Position numbers and translations under genes: made by a program. From Numida meleagris (taxonomy: Eukaryota > Chordata > Aves > Galliformes > Numididae), in the NCBI RefSeq assembly GCF_002078875.1, contig NC_034414.1:17331471-17395470 (forward strand): DNA of 64,000 nt. Direction: 5' to 3'. Below, in pieces: positions 1-12,230 of this stretch. The notes under the pieces were generated by a model. That model worked only from the letters and a program-made list of their open reading frames with translations, did no database searches and was not told the origin of the DNA. The stretch's first letter is position 1. Each line of letters begins with the position of its first letter.

Positions 1-1343
1 TTATTTTATTTTTTGAGATATAGTATCTTCTAGGGGAAGCTAGAAGGGGAAGGCACTGAGTAATCTCTGGGCATCTTTCTGGGCATCTGGTCGTCTTTCC
101 ATTGAGAAGTGTATGGTATGTTTGAATAATTACGCATATGTATGTATGAACATGTATGTTACTAGCAGACTTCTGTTCATGTGTGCTTTGCTAGTAGTTG
201 CTTGGTGAGCATACCTGCATGAATATTTAGCAACATTCTGATTGCTATACTAGGTTGTTGTTTTTGCCCTGGTAAAGGCATGGAGGGGTATCTGAGAAGC
301 ATGCTTTCTTGAAACTGGTTTCCTGTAGCATACAGTGCCTCTTTGGTGCTTGTGTGCAAGGTGGGAGGCTGCCCCAGTGGTAGCTATTGCAATGCTCCAG
401 CATGGTCAGTGGTGGAAGATCTTATCGTTTGAGGCAATGTCCTGACATGGTGTAAGACTATGGAACGTTCTATGGCCATGTGTTGACACAAAATTATAAA
501 GCTACCTCAGTTTTTGTATGTTGTTGAGTTCAGCCACAGCATCAGTTTTTGAGATACGTGTGGCTTCTCCCTGGGAGGGTAATGTCTCTGTCTTCACAGA
601 CACATCATTTCCTGGTCAAGGTTCTCTATTCAGAAGTGAAGTTAGGATGTAAGTATTCATGTTTACAATATCTCAAAAGTGCTAGAGTCTGACCTTCTCA
701 AAGCTTTGCTTAATCTCTTCAACCCTTGATAGGGGAAAAAGAAACAGGTGAGTTGGGAACTTGCTCGAGTTTCAAAAACTAAAGCACACATGAGCCTCTT
801 CTCCAGTAACTATCTCTTTTAAAGTGCTCAGTGGTGGAATGAAATGCTGGATTTTTCTCTGCAGATTGGAGATGACTCTGGAGTGTTTTTCTTTTCATTT
901 AACCAAGAAAGCTAATTATCATTAATAATGCTACCTCTACTGTTTCACTGTAATCTTATTTTAAGGAAGTGTTTGAATATTAAGCGTTTTTCCCACATCA
1001 GTGAAACAATGTACTGTTCTCTGCCAAAAATCACATTCGCATATCATCCTCGTTCCTGTAGCTGCAGGGTGAAATTTGGAATTTTTCCAGTAGCCCAGCT
1101 GCCAATTTACCATCATTGATCATTATCAGGAGTCACTTGAGTTGTCTGATGTATAGCAAAGTATGTTTTTGGCTGCGTGTGATGTATGAGCTGTTTTTGG
1201 TCTTGGGGACCTGCTTGTACTGGTTTATGGAAGGCTGTTCTTCAGAACTGATTGTGGTTTCCTGAGAGATAGCCCCTATGTTATAATGAAGTAGTAGTGC
1301 ACTGTTGAAGTGTTACACGTGTGATAGGGAAGTGAGCTTAGAA
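1..1343. other. Unique AT-rich sequence, no gene recognised
   Basis: I see no recognisable exon or repeat here. Open frames are shorter than 65 codons and resemble nothing known to me. The only splice-like object is a 15-base segment (733-747) between a weak pyrimidine-AG and a strong donor (CAG then GTGAGT). It is too short to judge by eye. Confidence 0.6.
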
Positions 1344-1793
1344 GCACAGAATCAAAGGTGTTGGAAGGGACCCCAAGAGATCATAAGTCCAACCCTCCTG
1401 CCAAAGTAGGTTCCCTACAGCAGATCACACACGTAGGCATCCCGATGTGTCTTGAATATCTCTGTAGAAGGAGACTCCACAACCTCTCTGGGCAACCTGT
1501 TCCAATGCTCCATCACCCTTACCATGAAGAAATTCTTCTGTATGTCAGTACAGAACTTCCTGTGTTCAAGTTTTAGGCCATTACTCCTTGTCCTTTTGCT
1601 ACCTACCACTGAGAAGAGCCTGGCCTCATTCATTTGCCTCTCACCTCCTATTAGATATTTATAAATGTTAATTAGATCGCCTCCTCAGTCTTCATTTCCC
1701 CAGGCTGAACAGACCCAGGTTACTCAGCCTTTCCTCGTAAAGGAGGTGCTCTAGGCCCTTTTATCGTCTTTGTGGCCCTCTGCTGGACCTGAT
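1344..1793 (-). mobile_element. CR1 LINE fragment, antisense, 3' portion
   Basis: The left edge reads as the reverse complement of a CR1 3' end (CACAGAATCA..GGAAGGGACC, then AGATCAT..AGTCCAACC). The CR1 3' UTR and the end of the ORF2 region follow: CTCTGGGCAACCTGTTCCA near 1487, CCTTGTCC near 1587, CAGGCTGAACA near 1702, and GAGGTGCTCTAGGCCC and TTTGTGGCCCTCTGCTGGACC near 1743-1792. Truncation at the 5' end of the element is usual for CR1. Indels and substitutions relative to the family pattern suggest an old copy. Two overlapping short frames inside it (1415-1633 minus, 1452-1664 plus) are by-products of the repeat, not genes. Subfamily not assigned. Confidence 0.95.
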
Positions 1794-4700
1794 CTGATTA
1801 TTTGGCATTCAGTGGAAGCTCAGCTATTGAAATCGATGAGAGGGGACACATACCCAGTGCTCTTTTGACTTAATGTTCAACTCTTAGCGTCCTCAGAGCT
1901 GAATTTTCTGTTAAGAAAGGTATCGCGAGATTGAGAGTTGCATGAGTTTACTATAATCCTTGGAGTTAGTGGGGAAAAAATTAAACTCTATATGAGGCTC
2001 TTACTTCTGTTGGGGGGGCGGGGGTATTTTTGTGAAATGAAGGTACCTCATAATATTTGGTCCCTTAGTTTACTAGTTTAGAGATGGCTGCAAGAACTTG
2101 CTACACTGTGATTATGCACAAGATGCTGCAAATGCTCTGGGTGCTGATATGAATTTATTTCTGAGACCCAGATTTAATCACTAGTGAGATTTTCCTGTAG
2201 CAGTCAAGCACTTAGACTCGGCCTCACATTTTGGATTAATGCCTTGGTTAAGCAGTCCAGCTAGTCAGCTAAGATATAAAAAGCAGAAGGAATTAGAAAA
2301 TCCCAATTTGATTGATCTTAGTATTTTATGATCCTTTTAATTTGATTTAGTGATTCTTGTTTCATTTTGAGTTCATTTTTCAGTTCTGCATTGTTAGGAT
2401 TACATATGCCATGTAAGAATTTGTTTAAAGATCACTTTTATTGGGAGTAAAATAGAAGCTGGAAATCTTCCTGTTATTCTAAGGCATTATAACAGCTTGT
2501 TTGTACGAAGTCTAAATTTGGAGCCAAATTTGACTTGCCCTTTAAAGCAGTAATAACCTTAGAACCTTGCTAATAAGTGCTGGAAGGTTTGTCAGTGCTC
2601 AAATGAGTCTGAAGATATTTTAATTATTTGCCATACTTAGTCTTTATACTGGTGGGGTTCAAACTGCAACATATGGGTCTGCATCTTACTGCCCTGAATA
2701 GCTGATCATATATTACTCGGTGTTTGACAGCTGTCCTTATTGTTCATAGCCACCCATACTTTCTCAACACTTTCATAATCTATTAATCATTTATTAACCC
2801 TTTATAAACCATTTATAAATGTACCCTGAATAAAAAAAAAAAAGTGTGACCATTCAATTTCTTCCTTGAGTTTAATATTAAAGGCAAGTCCAAGGTCAAG
2901 ATGGGCGGAGGGAGGCTTTAGGGAGTTGGTGTAGTTCATATTTTGGCCAGTCAGCTGAGGAACCACGTGGAACTAAAATTAGTAAAGTGTGTGCAGTGGA
3001 GAAAGTTCACACGGTGTAATACGCTGTGGGCAGTATTAGGGTTGACTTACCCAATCTGTTAATGGTATGGTCTGTCTAGACCTTTGGAACATTCCTTAGG
3101 TCCTTATTTAATGTAGGAGGAATCATTTCTGAAATTAGCATATAAATTGTCCAGAGTCAGCAGCCTTTTAAAACAGTATTTCACCCTTGTGTCAAGGCAC
3201 AATCACTTGTTTTAAAAAATACTGATACAAAGGCATAAACTGAGAAAATTCATTAAGTTTAAAAAGGGGAAATGGTCAGGATTTGATTTGGGAGGTTTTA
3301 TTTGTTTAGTGATGTTAATAAGGGGAAGTGTATGATGATAAGGAAACATCTGGAAAGCTCTACTCACATGGAAGGTTTACACTTACGTAACTGAAACTGG
3401 CAGGTTTTCTGATTTTTGACATTACGTTTTCTTCATTCCTTGGTCTTCCATGTAACCTGTAAATAAGCCATGCTGTGTGTTGTGTTCATTTAAGGGCTCA
3501 GTCCAGCTGAACAAGCCTGGTGCTCAGCGCCAGGATGCTGAAGGGGGAGGCGCAAGGAACCTGCTGGAGGGAATCCTCCTCCCCAGCTCCAGTTTCTTTG
3601 CTGGCACTTCTGAGGTCTTTGCTTGTTTGCTCTTCAGCTGCCAGGAGTAATGTACTGTGCCCTGTTCTGAGGTTATCAGTTGCAAAGAAGGGTAATGTAA
3701 CATGTATTCAACTTGCAAATTGTGCAGGAATTGTCAGCTTGCATTTGGAAAGAGTACATTTCTATACGGAGACAGCAAATAAATGACGATACAGTGCAAT
3801 AGGTTTAGCTGGCATGAATCTGAAATGACCACACTGAGCACTGAAGCCAACAAAATCTTTGTAGTACAAAATCATGTGTTCTGAACGTGCCATGTACTTA
3901 CAGAAAAACTATTCCTGGAATGTTTCTAGAGAGTTTTATATGTTTATTTGGTACTTACTTTTCTTCTACCTCGCTCCAAAAGCCAGGTGCTTTAATCACA
4001 ATGAAATTGCCCTGGTCACAGAGAAATAGAGCTGGAAAATAATGCAACTACAGAAATTCTTAAAGGTAACCTAAAATAGCATTTTTATATGTAACTGAAG
4101 AAAACATCCGAACTTAAAATTGTTATTACCTCAAGTGTTCAATACTGAATTTGTTACCAAAAATGCTTTACTGAAAAGCTATTTCCATTCCAGAAAAGTT
4201 TGGCTTGTTGCCAGGAAAGTCTTAAAGATACTGGATCTTAAATTTGTCACGGTCCCAGTGTCCATCCCGTGTGCCACCCATGTCCTCTGAAGAGAGCATG
4301 TTTCAGCTCCCAATCTAATAAATAGTGACGAAGAACTGTTTTAGAAGGAAAGAAAAATCTAGGATTCCTTGAAACAAAACAAGCTGCTTAACTGATGCTA
4401 GAGTAAGGGATGTGAAGAGTTATTTTGTAAGCTCTTTATCCCATCTTCTGTTCAACTGTCTTTAAAATTATTTTGTACGTAGGCAGCCCCAGTGACCTTC
4501 CCATTGTGAAGTCATGTTTGAGCTTCTATTACTTTTTATTTTAGGATCTCAGAATGCTATAGGCATGTGTATTTTAAAGGCTCACACCTAGGATGGCTAC
4601 GCGTAAGAGTTCTACTAAGTGCAGAACTACGTGCAGTGGGCAGGTGCTGTGCTCTGTTTGCACTCTGCCTGGAACAGCGAGGCCTTGGCTGCTGTCTGTG

Positions 4701-5958
4701 GGCCATTGCTTGATGCTAAACAACAATTGCAAGAGCAATGTGACAGTGTTTCTGCCTGAGTGAGCGATAGCAGTTATTTAGTGACCGTGAACTTAGCAAC
4801 CGAAGAACTGCGTTTATTTCGCAGTCTTTAGAGAGTGTCTGATCCAAAGATAATCATGTGCAAAGTGTCAGAATGTCCCGGATGAACCAGAGCAGGCCCC
4901 TGTTAGCACAAACGTGAGGCTGGCTGTGGTGCTGCTGGGCAGGCACAAATGGAGTGAGGTGCTGGGAGAAGGCAGCATGCTGCACGGTGTACCAACTGCA
5001 CCTTCACTGTGGGGCACCCAGGCTTCACTGGAGGGCAGTGCAGGCCTAACCTGCGATGGCCGTTGTGATTTTGGAGTTACTTTGCAGGGACCACTTTAAA
5101 ATGTTGGAAGAGGTCCCCCCCACCCCCTTCGTACTCAATTTAATTGGAATTATGGTGCCCATCAAAAAGTATTACTGCAAGGTGACCTGGAAATAATCAT
5201 TTCCTTTCATCTATAGCAAACATTTGTAGGTCGTTAAAATGTCACAAATAAATAAAGTCTTATTCACAAAGAAATGGCTTCATGTGATTCCAGTAAAATA
5301 TGAGATTTCATTATATACAAAAAGGCTATGTGTTGTATTCCTGGTTCACAAAGCAAACGTCCAACACATGTGGAATGCACAGCAGGATGTAGGACCCTCT
5401 AAGGGTTGTATACAGATATATGAAGGGGAAGAGGGGAAGAAAAACACTTGTGGGTCTGAGGAAACGACCCCTTCAGTAACAAATGGAGCATGTGCTCTGG
5501 GTCTCTGGGAGGATTTGTGTGGGGATCTTGCTCTCCATGTGCGTGCATTCCTCTGAAGCAGACAGGTGTTAAAGTGAAATGGTGCCCAGAGGACGCAGCA
5601 CCCTCCTGCTATCAGCAGCCTGACCACATGACAGATCCGAGAGCAGCCAAGCACAACTGCCGTGGAGCTTGCCAAGGGGTTAGATGCTGAATACTGAGTG
5701 AGGTATCTGTGCCAGCTTGGCACCTCTGGGCCATGTGGCTGCTGCCAGTGTGGGGTTGTCATTGTAACATACTGGGGAGAGTGGAACCTGAAGCTGTCCT
5801 CTCAGTTCCTGCCGAGAGAAGGTAACTTATTGTTGTGAATATAAAATATTAATTACCTTACAAGTATGCTTGGGAGGCTGTGCATGGCTCTGGCATCTCT
5901 CCAGACATGCTGTGGTGAAATCAGAGGATTGCCTCCTGGCACTGGAGTCTGTTTTGCA

Positions 5959-5979
5959 CCCCCCCCCCCCTCTCCCCCC
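5959..5979. repeat. C-rich homopolymer tract
   Basis: Twelve consecutive C residues, then TCT and six more C. The tract is likely length-variable between individuals. A minus-strand 64-codon frame running through it reads as glycines and is not a gene. Confidence 0.9.
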
Positions 5980-7663
5980 AGCATCACGCTGGAAATGAGT
6001 AAGAGGAACTGTTTGGAAACAATTGACATCTGGGGAAAGATGTTCATTGGCTTCTGGGATTTAGACCAGTCCCTGAGCTGGGTGCGTTAGGAGTGAACTT
6101 AACCAATGCTGTAATCTTTTGGCACCTGTTGCAGTTTTTTTGGCAGTGGCATAGGACTGCTTTGATTGCACTATGACCGGAGTAGTGAGCATATGTCTGA
6201 TGCCCACCCCAGAAAGAGCAGCTTAGTGCCCTTAGTGCTTTACCCATTGTTTTTCTTCCACTTTCTTATTTGTCAAGCTGCTGTTAGTAATCATTGTTAC
6301 ATGCAGACAAGCATCTATCAGAATCTCCAAAGCTAACAAATGAAGGACAAAGAAAGAGGAGAACAGGAATTTGCAGAACTCTGTGTTGTCAGAGACCAGC
6401 TGCTTTTTGCATTTGATTTGGAATTGTTTATCTGGCCCTCAGTTTTAAGGAGTGTGGTAAACAGAGGACTCCAGGCAAAACGATACGTCCTAGTGTCTGA
6501 GATGTAATCAGGAGATGAGTATTTGGGTTTATAAATATGTTAAGCAAAACAACCAAATATGTATCTTCAAGAAGAGAATTCAGCGGACCCATTAAAGGAA
6601 GTCTCTGCCTACATGTCTCCGCACTGATTGTACATCTGTAAATGGCCGCCGTCCAGCAAAGCTCTTAAGTGCATGCTTAACTCTCAGCATGGCTTGGCTA
6701 CAGCAGTGTTGCTAACTTTGGCATGTGAGCTTTTATGCATTTGGGGCATCCACATGCCTAGTGCTAAGCACATGCTTATGTGCCCTTCTGGAAACTAACT
6801 CCTCCTTGTGCCCTGGAGCATGAGTCCAGTTTCCACCTCAGTTTCCTGCTCCTAGAGAGGGTATTGAGGAATAGGGCTGCATATCCATATGGACATCACT
6901 GAAATGCAGAGGTACAGGCCCCTGATGCTTGCTGATGCTGCATGTATTTTACCTTTCCTGGTGCCTTAGAATCAATGCATGGACTCCAAGGGATCTCTAG
7001 AACATAGCATAAGGTCTTCTAATCAAAATGTGTTGGTTTTCTGAAGGAGACTGTGAGCCCCTGCAGTCACCAGGGCTGTTCATTAAACTCTGATGGACAG
7101 ACATCGTTCCTATAGACTGGATTAGTAGATTGAGAAGATATAGTGAGGTTGTCCATAAAGGTTCCCATTGCTGTAAATCAGTGCATCTTAAACACAATTC
7201 CTGTACAGTCTGTACAGAACTCAGCATTTAGTAGAAAAGGATTCCTCGGTTAACCCTTGTGGCAGAACCAGTGTGGAAATGGCACACAGTCCATATTGCA
7301 CTGCAGCTTTGTGTGTCTGGACTGATGGGCAGTCTGAGAGGTGCGCGTGTTGAAATTTATCATAGCATTTGCTGCCTTGTTAAAAGCTAGTCTTGAGAGG
7401 TGAGGTTATCAGATTAGAAGCAGAAGTCCTCAAATGCTTATTGCAGCTTCTGGAGTTACAACTCAGCTTTGCTAATCTAGAAAGGTGATGGAAGATCCTA
7501 TGCTTCTTGTCTACTTGTAGACTGCAGATGAGAAGAATATCAACAAAGGCTGCCCAAATGCTAGATCTCCTAAATGTTGAACAATGAAAAATTAATTGAA
7601 TGTATTGCAGTAGTCACTGTTCATAGAGCTCATTGGGTACCTCTGTGTTTTAGATTCTGTTTT

Positions 7664-7679
7664 AAAAAAAAAAAAAAAA
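7664..7679. repeat. Poly(A) tract
   Basis: Sixteen A residues followed by GGGGGC. No retrotransposed body was recognised immediately upstream, so I treat it as a simple repeat and not as a retrogene tail. Confidence 0.9.
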
Positions 7680-8700
7680 GGGGGCAAAATAAAAAAAATT
7701 CCATCAGAAACAAACAACTGCTTTCATAAGTAAAGTCCAAGCAAGCAATTCCAGCAAACTATTCTAGTGTGCACAGTTCAGAGTCTGCTTGGATATTTTA
7801 TGATCTACCATCTGCAGCAGAAAATTGCTGAATGAGTAATAGCAGGTTGATGGTTGTTGGTTTTTTTTTACCTTTACTGAAGCCTGTTTGTGCTACAGTC
7901 AGCTTTGGTATTTGTAGTCATCTATTTTATGTAAGTTAATTTTTGGACTTCATGAAAAACCTAAATGGGAGAAAAACATCCTGTTGTGAGGCGGTTCTTA
8001 TCTGCTGCATTGGAAGAATTAAAAATGGCTTTCTGAACAGTCCAAAGGAGTTCATTTGAGGGCTAAAACCCAAATACAAGTTTGAAAAGCACTTTAAAAT
8101 ATCTTTGTCTAGCTTTCTGCCTCTGGAGGAGGAAAAGAGAAATTTAGCAAGCACCACATGTTACAGATGCTGCTCAAGATGCTCAACACATTACTTAAAG
8201 CTGTTCTGTAACCATTATGTTGTGAGTAATAAAAGGATGTGAATGGGATGGAAAAGGGAGAATCCAGGTTTGCTGTAACCACATCTGTAGCCTCACCATT
8301 CACATGTAGTAACGGGGTCAACTCACTTCTGCCAGTTCCTGCAGTATTACTCAACGTACCTCTGCAGCACAAAGTGATACCAGATCAGGGTTACCTCTGA
8401 GTGAGCTGGCATGTCTGCAGTAGGTAACCACACAGGGATACCAGCTTCGGTGCCGGAAACAGTGAAGCTCTATTACTGCCATACGTAGTCAATTAGCTCG
8501 GATGTCACTGTGAGCAAATATTGCTATATTGCTGCTGGATCTGCTGCTACGTTAATTGACGCTGGCTTGGGGATCTTTGCCCGAATGTGCAGCGCAGACA
8601 TACCCAGGAATGTGCTCCTATTGTTGACTGAATACTGTATTTTCTCATAAATGTGGCAGGAGTATAATTGCAGGGTGGAAAAAGAAGGGCAATATACATT

Positions 8701-9330
8701 CACTTCACTTTAGAAACTAAATTAAACCTTTGACTTAACTCACTTCTATACCAGCTCCCTGCAGGCATTTCTACAGGCTTCATTAGAGCCAACCTCGAGG
8801 CCATGGAAAAGGTCTTACAAAAGCCCAGCTAGGAAGCCAGTCACAGCCCCAGATCCCGCTGCTGCACAGCACAATCCGCCTCTTGGCTCCTCGGGCCTGC
8901 AGCTGCCAGGCACTCTCCTTATGTGGTCACTGGTGTTGGCTCACAGGCTGCAGCAGATAGAAGAGGAGGGCTGAGGGGGAACACATTCATCACTGCCAGC
9001 GAGAGTGGGGGCAGTGCCAAGTCGCTATGTAACTAAGCACATGTGCCAATTTGCTCGGTAATTGGATTGCTATTTGAAAAATTAAAGCGGTGTCTAGAAA
9101 ATTCGAACCTTCGCATTTACACAGTATGAAGCTCGCAGCTGAGGGCCTGCACAGGAAGAGTAAAGGTGACCAGACGTAGGTGTTTAGGAGAGTGGGCGTA
9201 GGAAGCGATGTGATTACTTTCAGAAGTGTTCCCCCAGCCTCACAAGCAGCCGCTCTGCAGAGAGACAAAGAGCAAGGCACAGCGCAGGGGAAAGCTGTAA
9301 CGTTATGGACAAGCTGTAACCCATTGCTTA
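8701..9330. other. GC-richer unique block, possible conserved non-coding DNA
   Basis: The base composition rises relative to its neighbours, with scattered CpGs and repeated CAGCTG/CTGCAG words near 8870-8960. I recognise no coding exon. A 96-codon minus-strand frame (8990-9280) has no recognisable domain. Compositionally it could be a regulatory element, but nothing in the sequence decides this. Confidence 0.3.
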
Positions 9331-10620
9331 CTAAGGAAAATTAGCACGGGCTCGTCAGCTGAAAGCAATTCGTGTAAAGAAAACATATCATTAGAGGGAA
9401 GGGCTTGATGTTGCTGTAAATTTTTTTTTTTTTGCTGAAGAGGGGAAAAAAGCTGCTAATGGCCATTACAGTATTTTCTTCCAAGCCTGCAAATCTGTTA
9501 CTTCTCTGTCTGCTATTATATATATTATTCTGAGATGCCTTTGCTGAGCAAATCCTATGTAGTAATGTCAAAACTTAATTATTTTGAATTATCCGGCTAC
9601 AGAATTTCTCCTTAAAGGTACACTTGTGACACAGAGCTGTTTCTGCTCCCCCTGAAATCAAGTTCAGACCTCACTTTGACTTCAGCAGAAGCCCAATTAT
9701 ATCCAAAAATATAGTTACCTAAATAGCCCTTCAGGCATTTCGCTATTCTTTGCAGTTGAGCTCTCTGGCCACCCCTTATTCAGCTAAAAATTTTAAGCGT
9801 GTGGATACAATGGGTTATAAATTGTTCCTAAGGTAATATTTGTAGTTTAAAGTATAATCCGGTTGCTTGTAGACATATATAAGCAGTGCCTGTGTTCTTC
9901 ATCACTGCTCAGCGGAAACTCAAGCTGGAAGCCTTGTATTTAAAATAATAGAAAGTAGAAATCGATGGGCTTGTCCCAAAGAAGAACTATTTGGAACCTC
10001 TGTGAAATGTCTGATTATTTCTCATGTGCTTAGTCCTGGTAGAATGAGGTTAACACATGTCAAAGTGGAGGCTCAGGAAATTTTGGGTCACATTTCTGCC
10101 CCTAGATGGAGTCTTCTGCACACTGGTATTTTTGATATTTGGGGAGAATGGAGCTGTGTGTTGGAAGCCTTGAAATGCCTCTTGTTCTGAATTCCCTTTA
10201 CAGTGTATCAAGTGCTGCCCATTGGGACGAGGGTAACTGGGACCCAGAAGACCATTTAGAAGAGGAAAAATCAAAATAGGGTTTGTTTGTAGAATTGTTC
10301 AGATACTGTAAGAGACACCACAATTTCTTAGTGTCTCTTGTTTGTTGGTTAGCGATAGATACCTGTGTAGTAAGGCAAAAAGTCTATTTTATAAAGCGAT
10401 GCTCATTACTATGAAATGTCTGATATTTGCAGCTCGCAGTGCTTAGCATTTCTGTGACTTTTGTGGTATTCCCTTCTCTTAGTGTCCTGTGAATGCCATG
10501 GTAACGTTAACGACTTGTAAAACATTTTAATAGTGACCACTGTAATATAGTGGTTGTGTGCAAACAGCATGCGCCATTGCTTCAGAGGTGTTTGTAACAT
10601 TTTGTTTTTGTCACAATCAG
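9331..10620. other. Unique AT-rich sequence
   Basis: No gene recognised. It includes a 13-base T run at 9421-9433. The stretch 9560-9800 is low in repeats and rich in TAAT/ATTA-type words, a composition often seen in conserved developmental enhancers. Alignment to other birds would be needed to claim that. Confidence 0.4.
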
Positions 10621-10680
10621 AGCAAAACGTTGCCAGATCTCGAGAACCAAATCCTAAACTTGCCAAACACGAAGCTGAAA
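10621..10680 (+). other. Candidate 60-nt internal exon (unverified)
   Basis: A pyrimidine-rich acceptor (TTTTGTTTTTGTCACAATCAG) precedes it, and it ends AAA followed by GTGAGT, a near-consensus donor. The length is a multiple of three. Two of three frames are open: one reads SKTLPDLENQILNLPNTKLK, the other contains REPNPKLAKHEA. The third has a stop. I do not recognise either peptide. The segment lies just 5' of a CpG-richer block. By-eye splice matches are common by chance in this much DNA. Confidence 0.2.
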
Positions 10681-10779
10681 GTGAGTTCTCTTCTGCAGCT
10701 TCTGCCTTTGATCATCTGCAGTTTCATTGATACATTCCTACCCAGCACTCACGAGCTTAGTGAACCATGGCTCTAGCAA

Positions 10780-12230
10780 GCACAGTTGCTTGGGAAAAGC
10801 ATTTGGCTGCAGACGCCGTGTTGGAGGGGGGAGGTGGGTGTTTTCCGAAGCCAGCTTTGGAAAAATCTGTGTTGTTTTATGTGTGAGAGAGAGCTCAGCT
10901 GCGGGCTCGCGGCTCAGGTATGTTTGCAGGCGGCTTCTGGTTCCGCCTCTGCAACAGGAGGGACCAGCTGCAGGGTTTGTCCTTGGGCTGGGAGCTGGAT
11001 TCCTGCAGAATCCAGGATTTTGCTTTGGACCTTTTTAAATGTGATGTAAATGCCAGCAGCTTCCTAACAACTGTTCGCGGAGCTCGGAGCAGAATTTACA
11101 GTGGACTCTTGTGAGTGAGAAGAGAAAGGAAAAGCTCAACAAAACCTCTGTCATCTGAGCAGAGTCCTGAGAAATGCTTTCCAGCTTTCAAAGAAAGAAA
11201 GGGTCTTAATTCAGATTTGCCGGAATTGTCTAATTAGTTCCTTTAATGCCATGCACCTTATAGTCTGTGCCGCCAGCTTCGTCCTATAAATGAGACGATG
11301 GGCTAATTCATCTTGGCAGCAGTAAACAGACCTTGTGATTGTCCTCCCCACAAACACCGGCCTGCTTTTAGGAGAGTGCTTTGACCAAGCCCGCGTCCTC
11401 GCTCCCTCTGCTGTGCCCCCCTATTCCGAGCGCTGCCTCTGCTCCGCACTCTCCTTCCCCACCGACCCACCCCACCCCGTCTCGCACACAGTGACATACC
11501 TCACACATTTGCCACTGCTAACAACAACCTGTCAACTCTTTCTTTGCACCGTGCTAGGCGCCCTTTGTTTCTGCAGCCCAGCAAGCCTTGCAGCTGTTGT
11601 CCGAGGCCTGCTCCGACAGCCTGTGATCAGTCAGCTGCAAAATCCTCCCTGAACAACTCGGTATTCACAGCTCTAATCGGGCCAGCGGACTGTTTCCTCC
11701 TCTCTCGCAGTAAATCTTTATCACTTGCGCTCTGCTCGTCAGTTCGTGGCGCCAGCTCTTTGGGCAGCTCGATCCCTTTCCCATACTCTGCTGCGCTGTG
11801 TGCTCTGAATGCTAACTCCGGCCTCGTTTAGGCTCGGTGCTGCGGTCCACATGTGGGGAATGTCGAATTCCTTCTCCTTTCCCATCTTCTAAGCTGCATG
11901 TACCGCAAGTTTATCTCTCTTCAAACACAAAGATACCCAAAGGCTCCCTCCTTCTGCCTATTTCATATTGTATCCTTAGAGGTTAATTATGCAATTATCT
12001 TTCCAGCAGCCTGTTGTGCTTCTGTATAAGAGCGGCCTTTGGTAGGAAGAGCAGGGTGAGTGCCCAGCCCGAGGGAGCTGGTGGTGGCAAGGGAAGCCCT
12101 GGGGAAACTGGCACAGGCTTTAATTTGATCGCATGCCCAGGGCTATTAACCTTCCTCTTAATGGTTCCCCCATGGACGGAAACACATTTCCTTCCATCCT
12201 GTCCCTCAGTTGATGCCATCTCAGTCTTTT
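10780..12230. promoter_or_regulatory. CpG-enriched block, candidate regulatory region
   Basis: This is the most GC- and CpG-rich stretch of the window. CpG-containing words recur at about 10814, 10846, 10905-10912, 11077, 11272, 11390-11400, 11428-11455, 11478, 11601, 11678, 11748, 11820 and 12033. A donor-like CTCAG/GTATGT lies at 10917-10918 and an AGG/GTGAGT at 12055-12056. Frames of 60-105 codons on both strands appear here only because stop codons are rarer in GC-rich DNA. It could be an alternative first exon with promoter, a non-coding RNA promoter, or a conserved enhancer. No TATA box or clear initiator is visible. Confidence 0.3.

Larger units (their letters stand above)
1794..8700. 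other. Unique sequence, no gene recognised
   Basis: About 6.9 kb in which I find no recognisable coding exon or recent repeat. Short homopolymers are present: A runs near 2831 and 7664-7679, and a C run at 5959-5979. An AT-rich patch at 2770-2835 repeats the word TTTATAAA with a few bases between copies. The longest frame (5346-5762, minus, 138 codons) has no domain or motif I recognise and is interleaved with a 105-codon frame on the other strand, as expected of a moderately GC-rich non-coding stretch. Confidence 0.55.

Noticed and set aside
733..747. 15-nt segment between a TAG acceptor and a strong CAG/GTGAGT donor
   Set aside because: The acceptor tract is weak, and 15 bases give no coding signal to judge; kept only as a remark.
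5346..5762. 138-codon minus-strand frame
   Set aside because: It overlaps a 105-codon frame on the other strand, carries no motif, and its composition follows the local base content.
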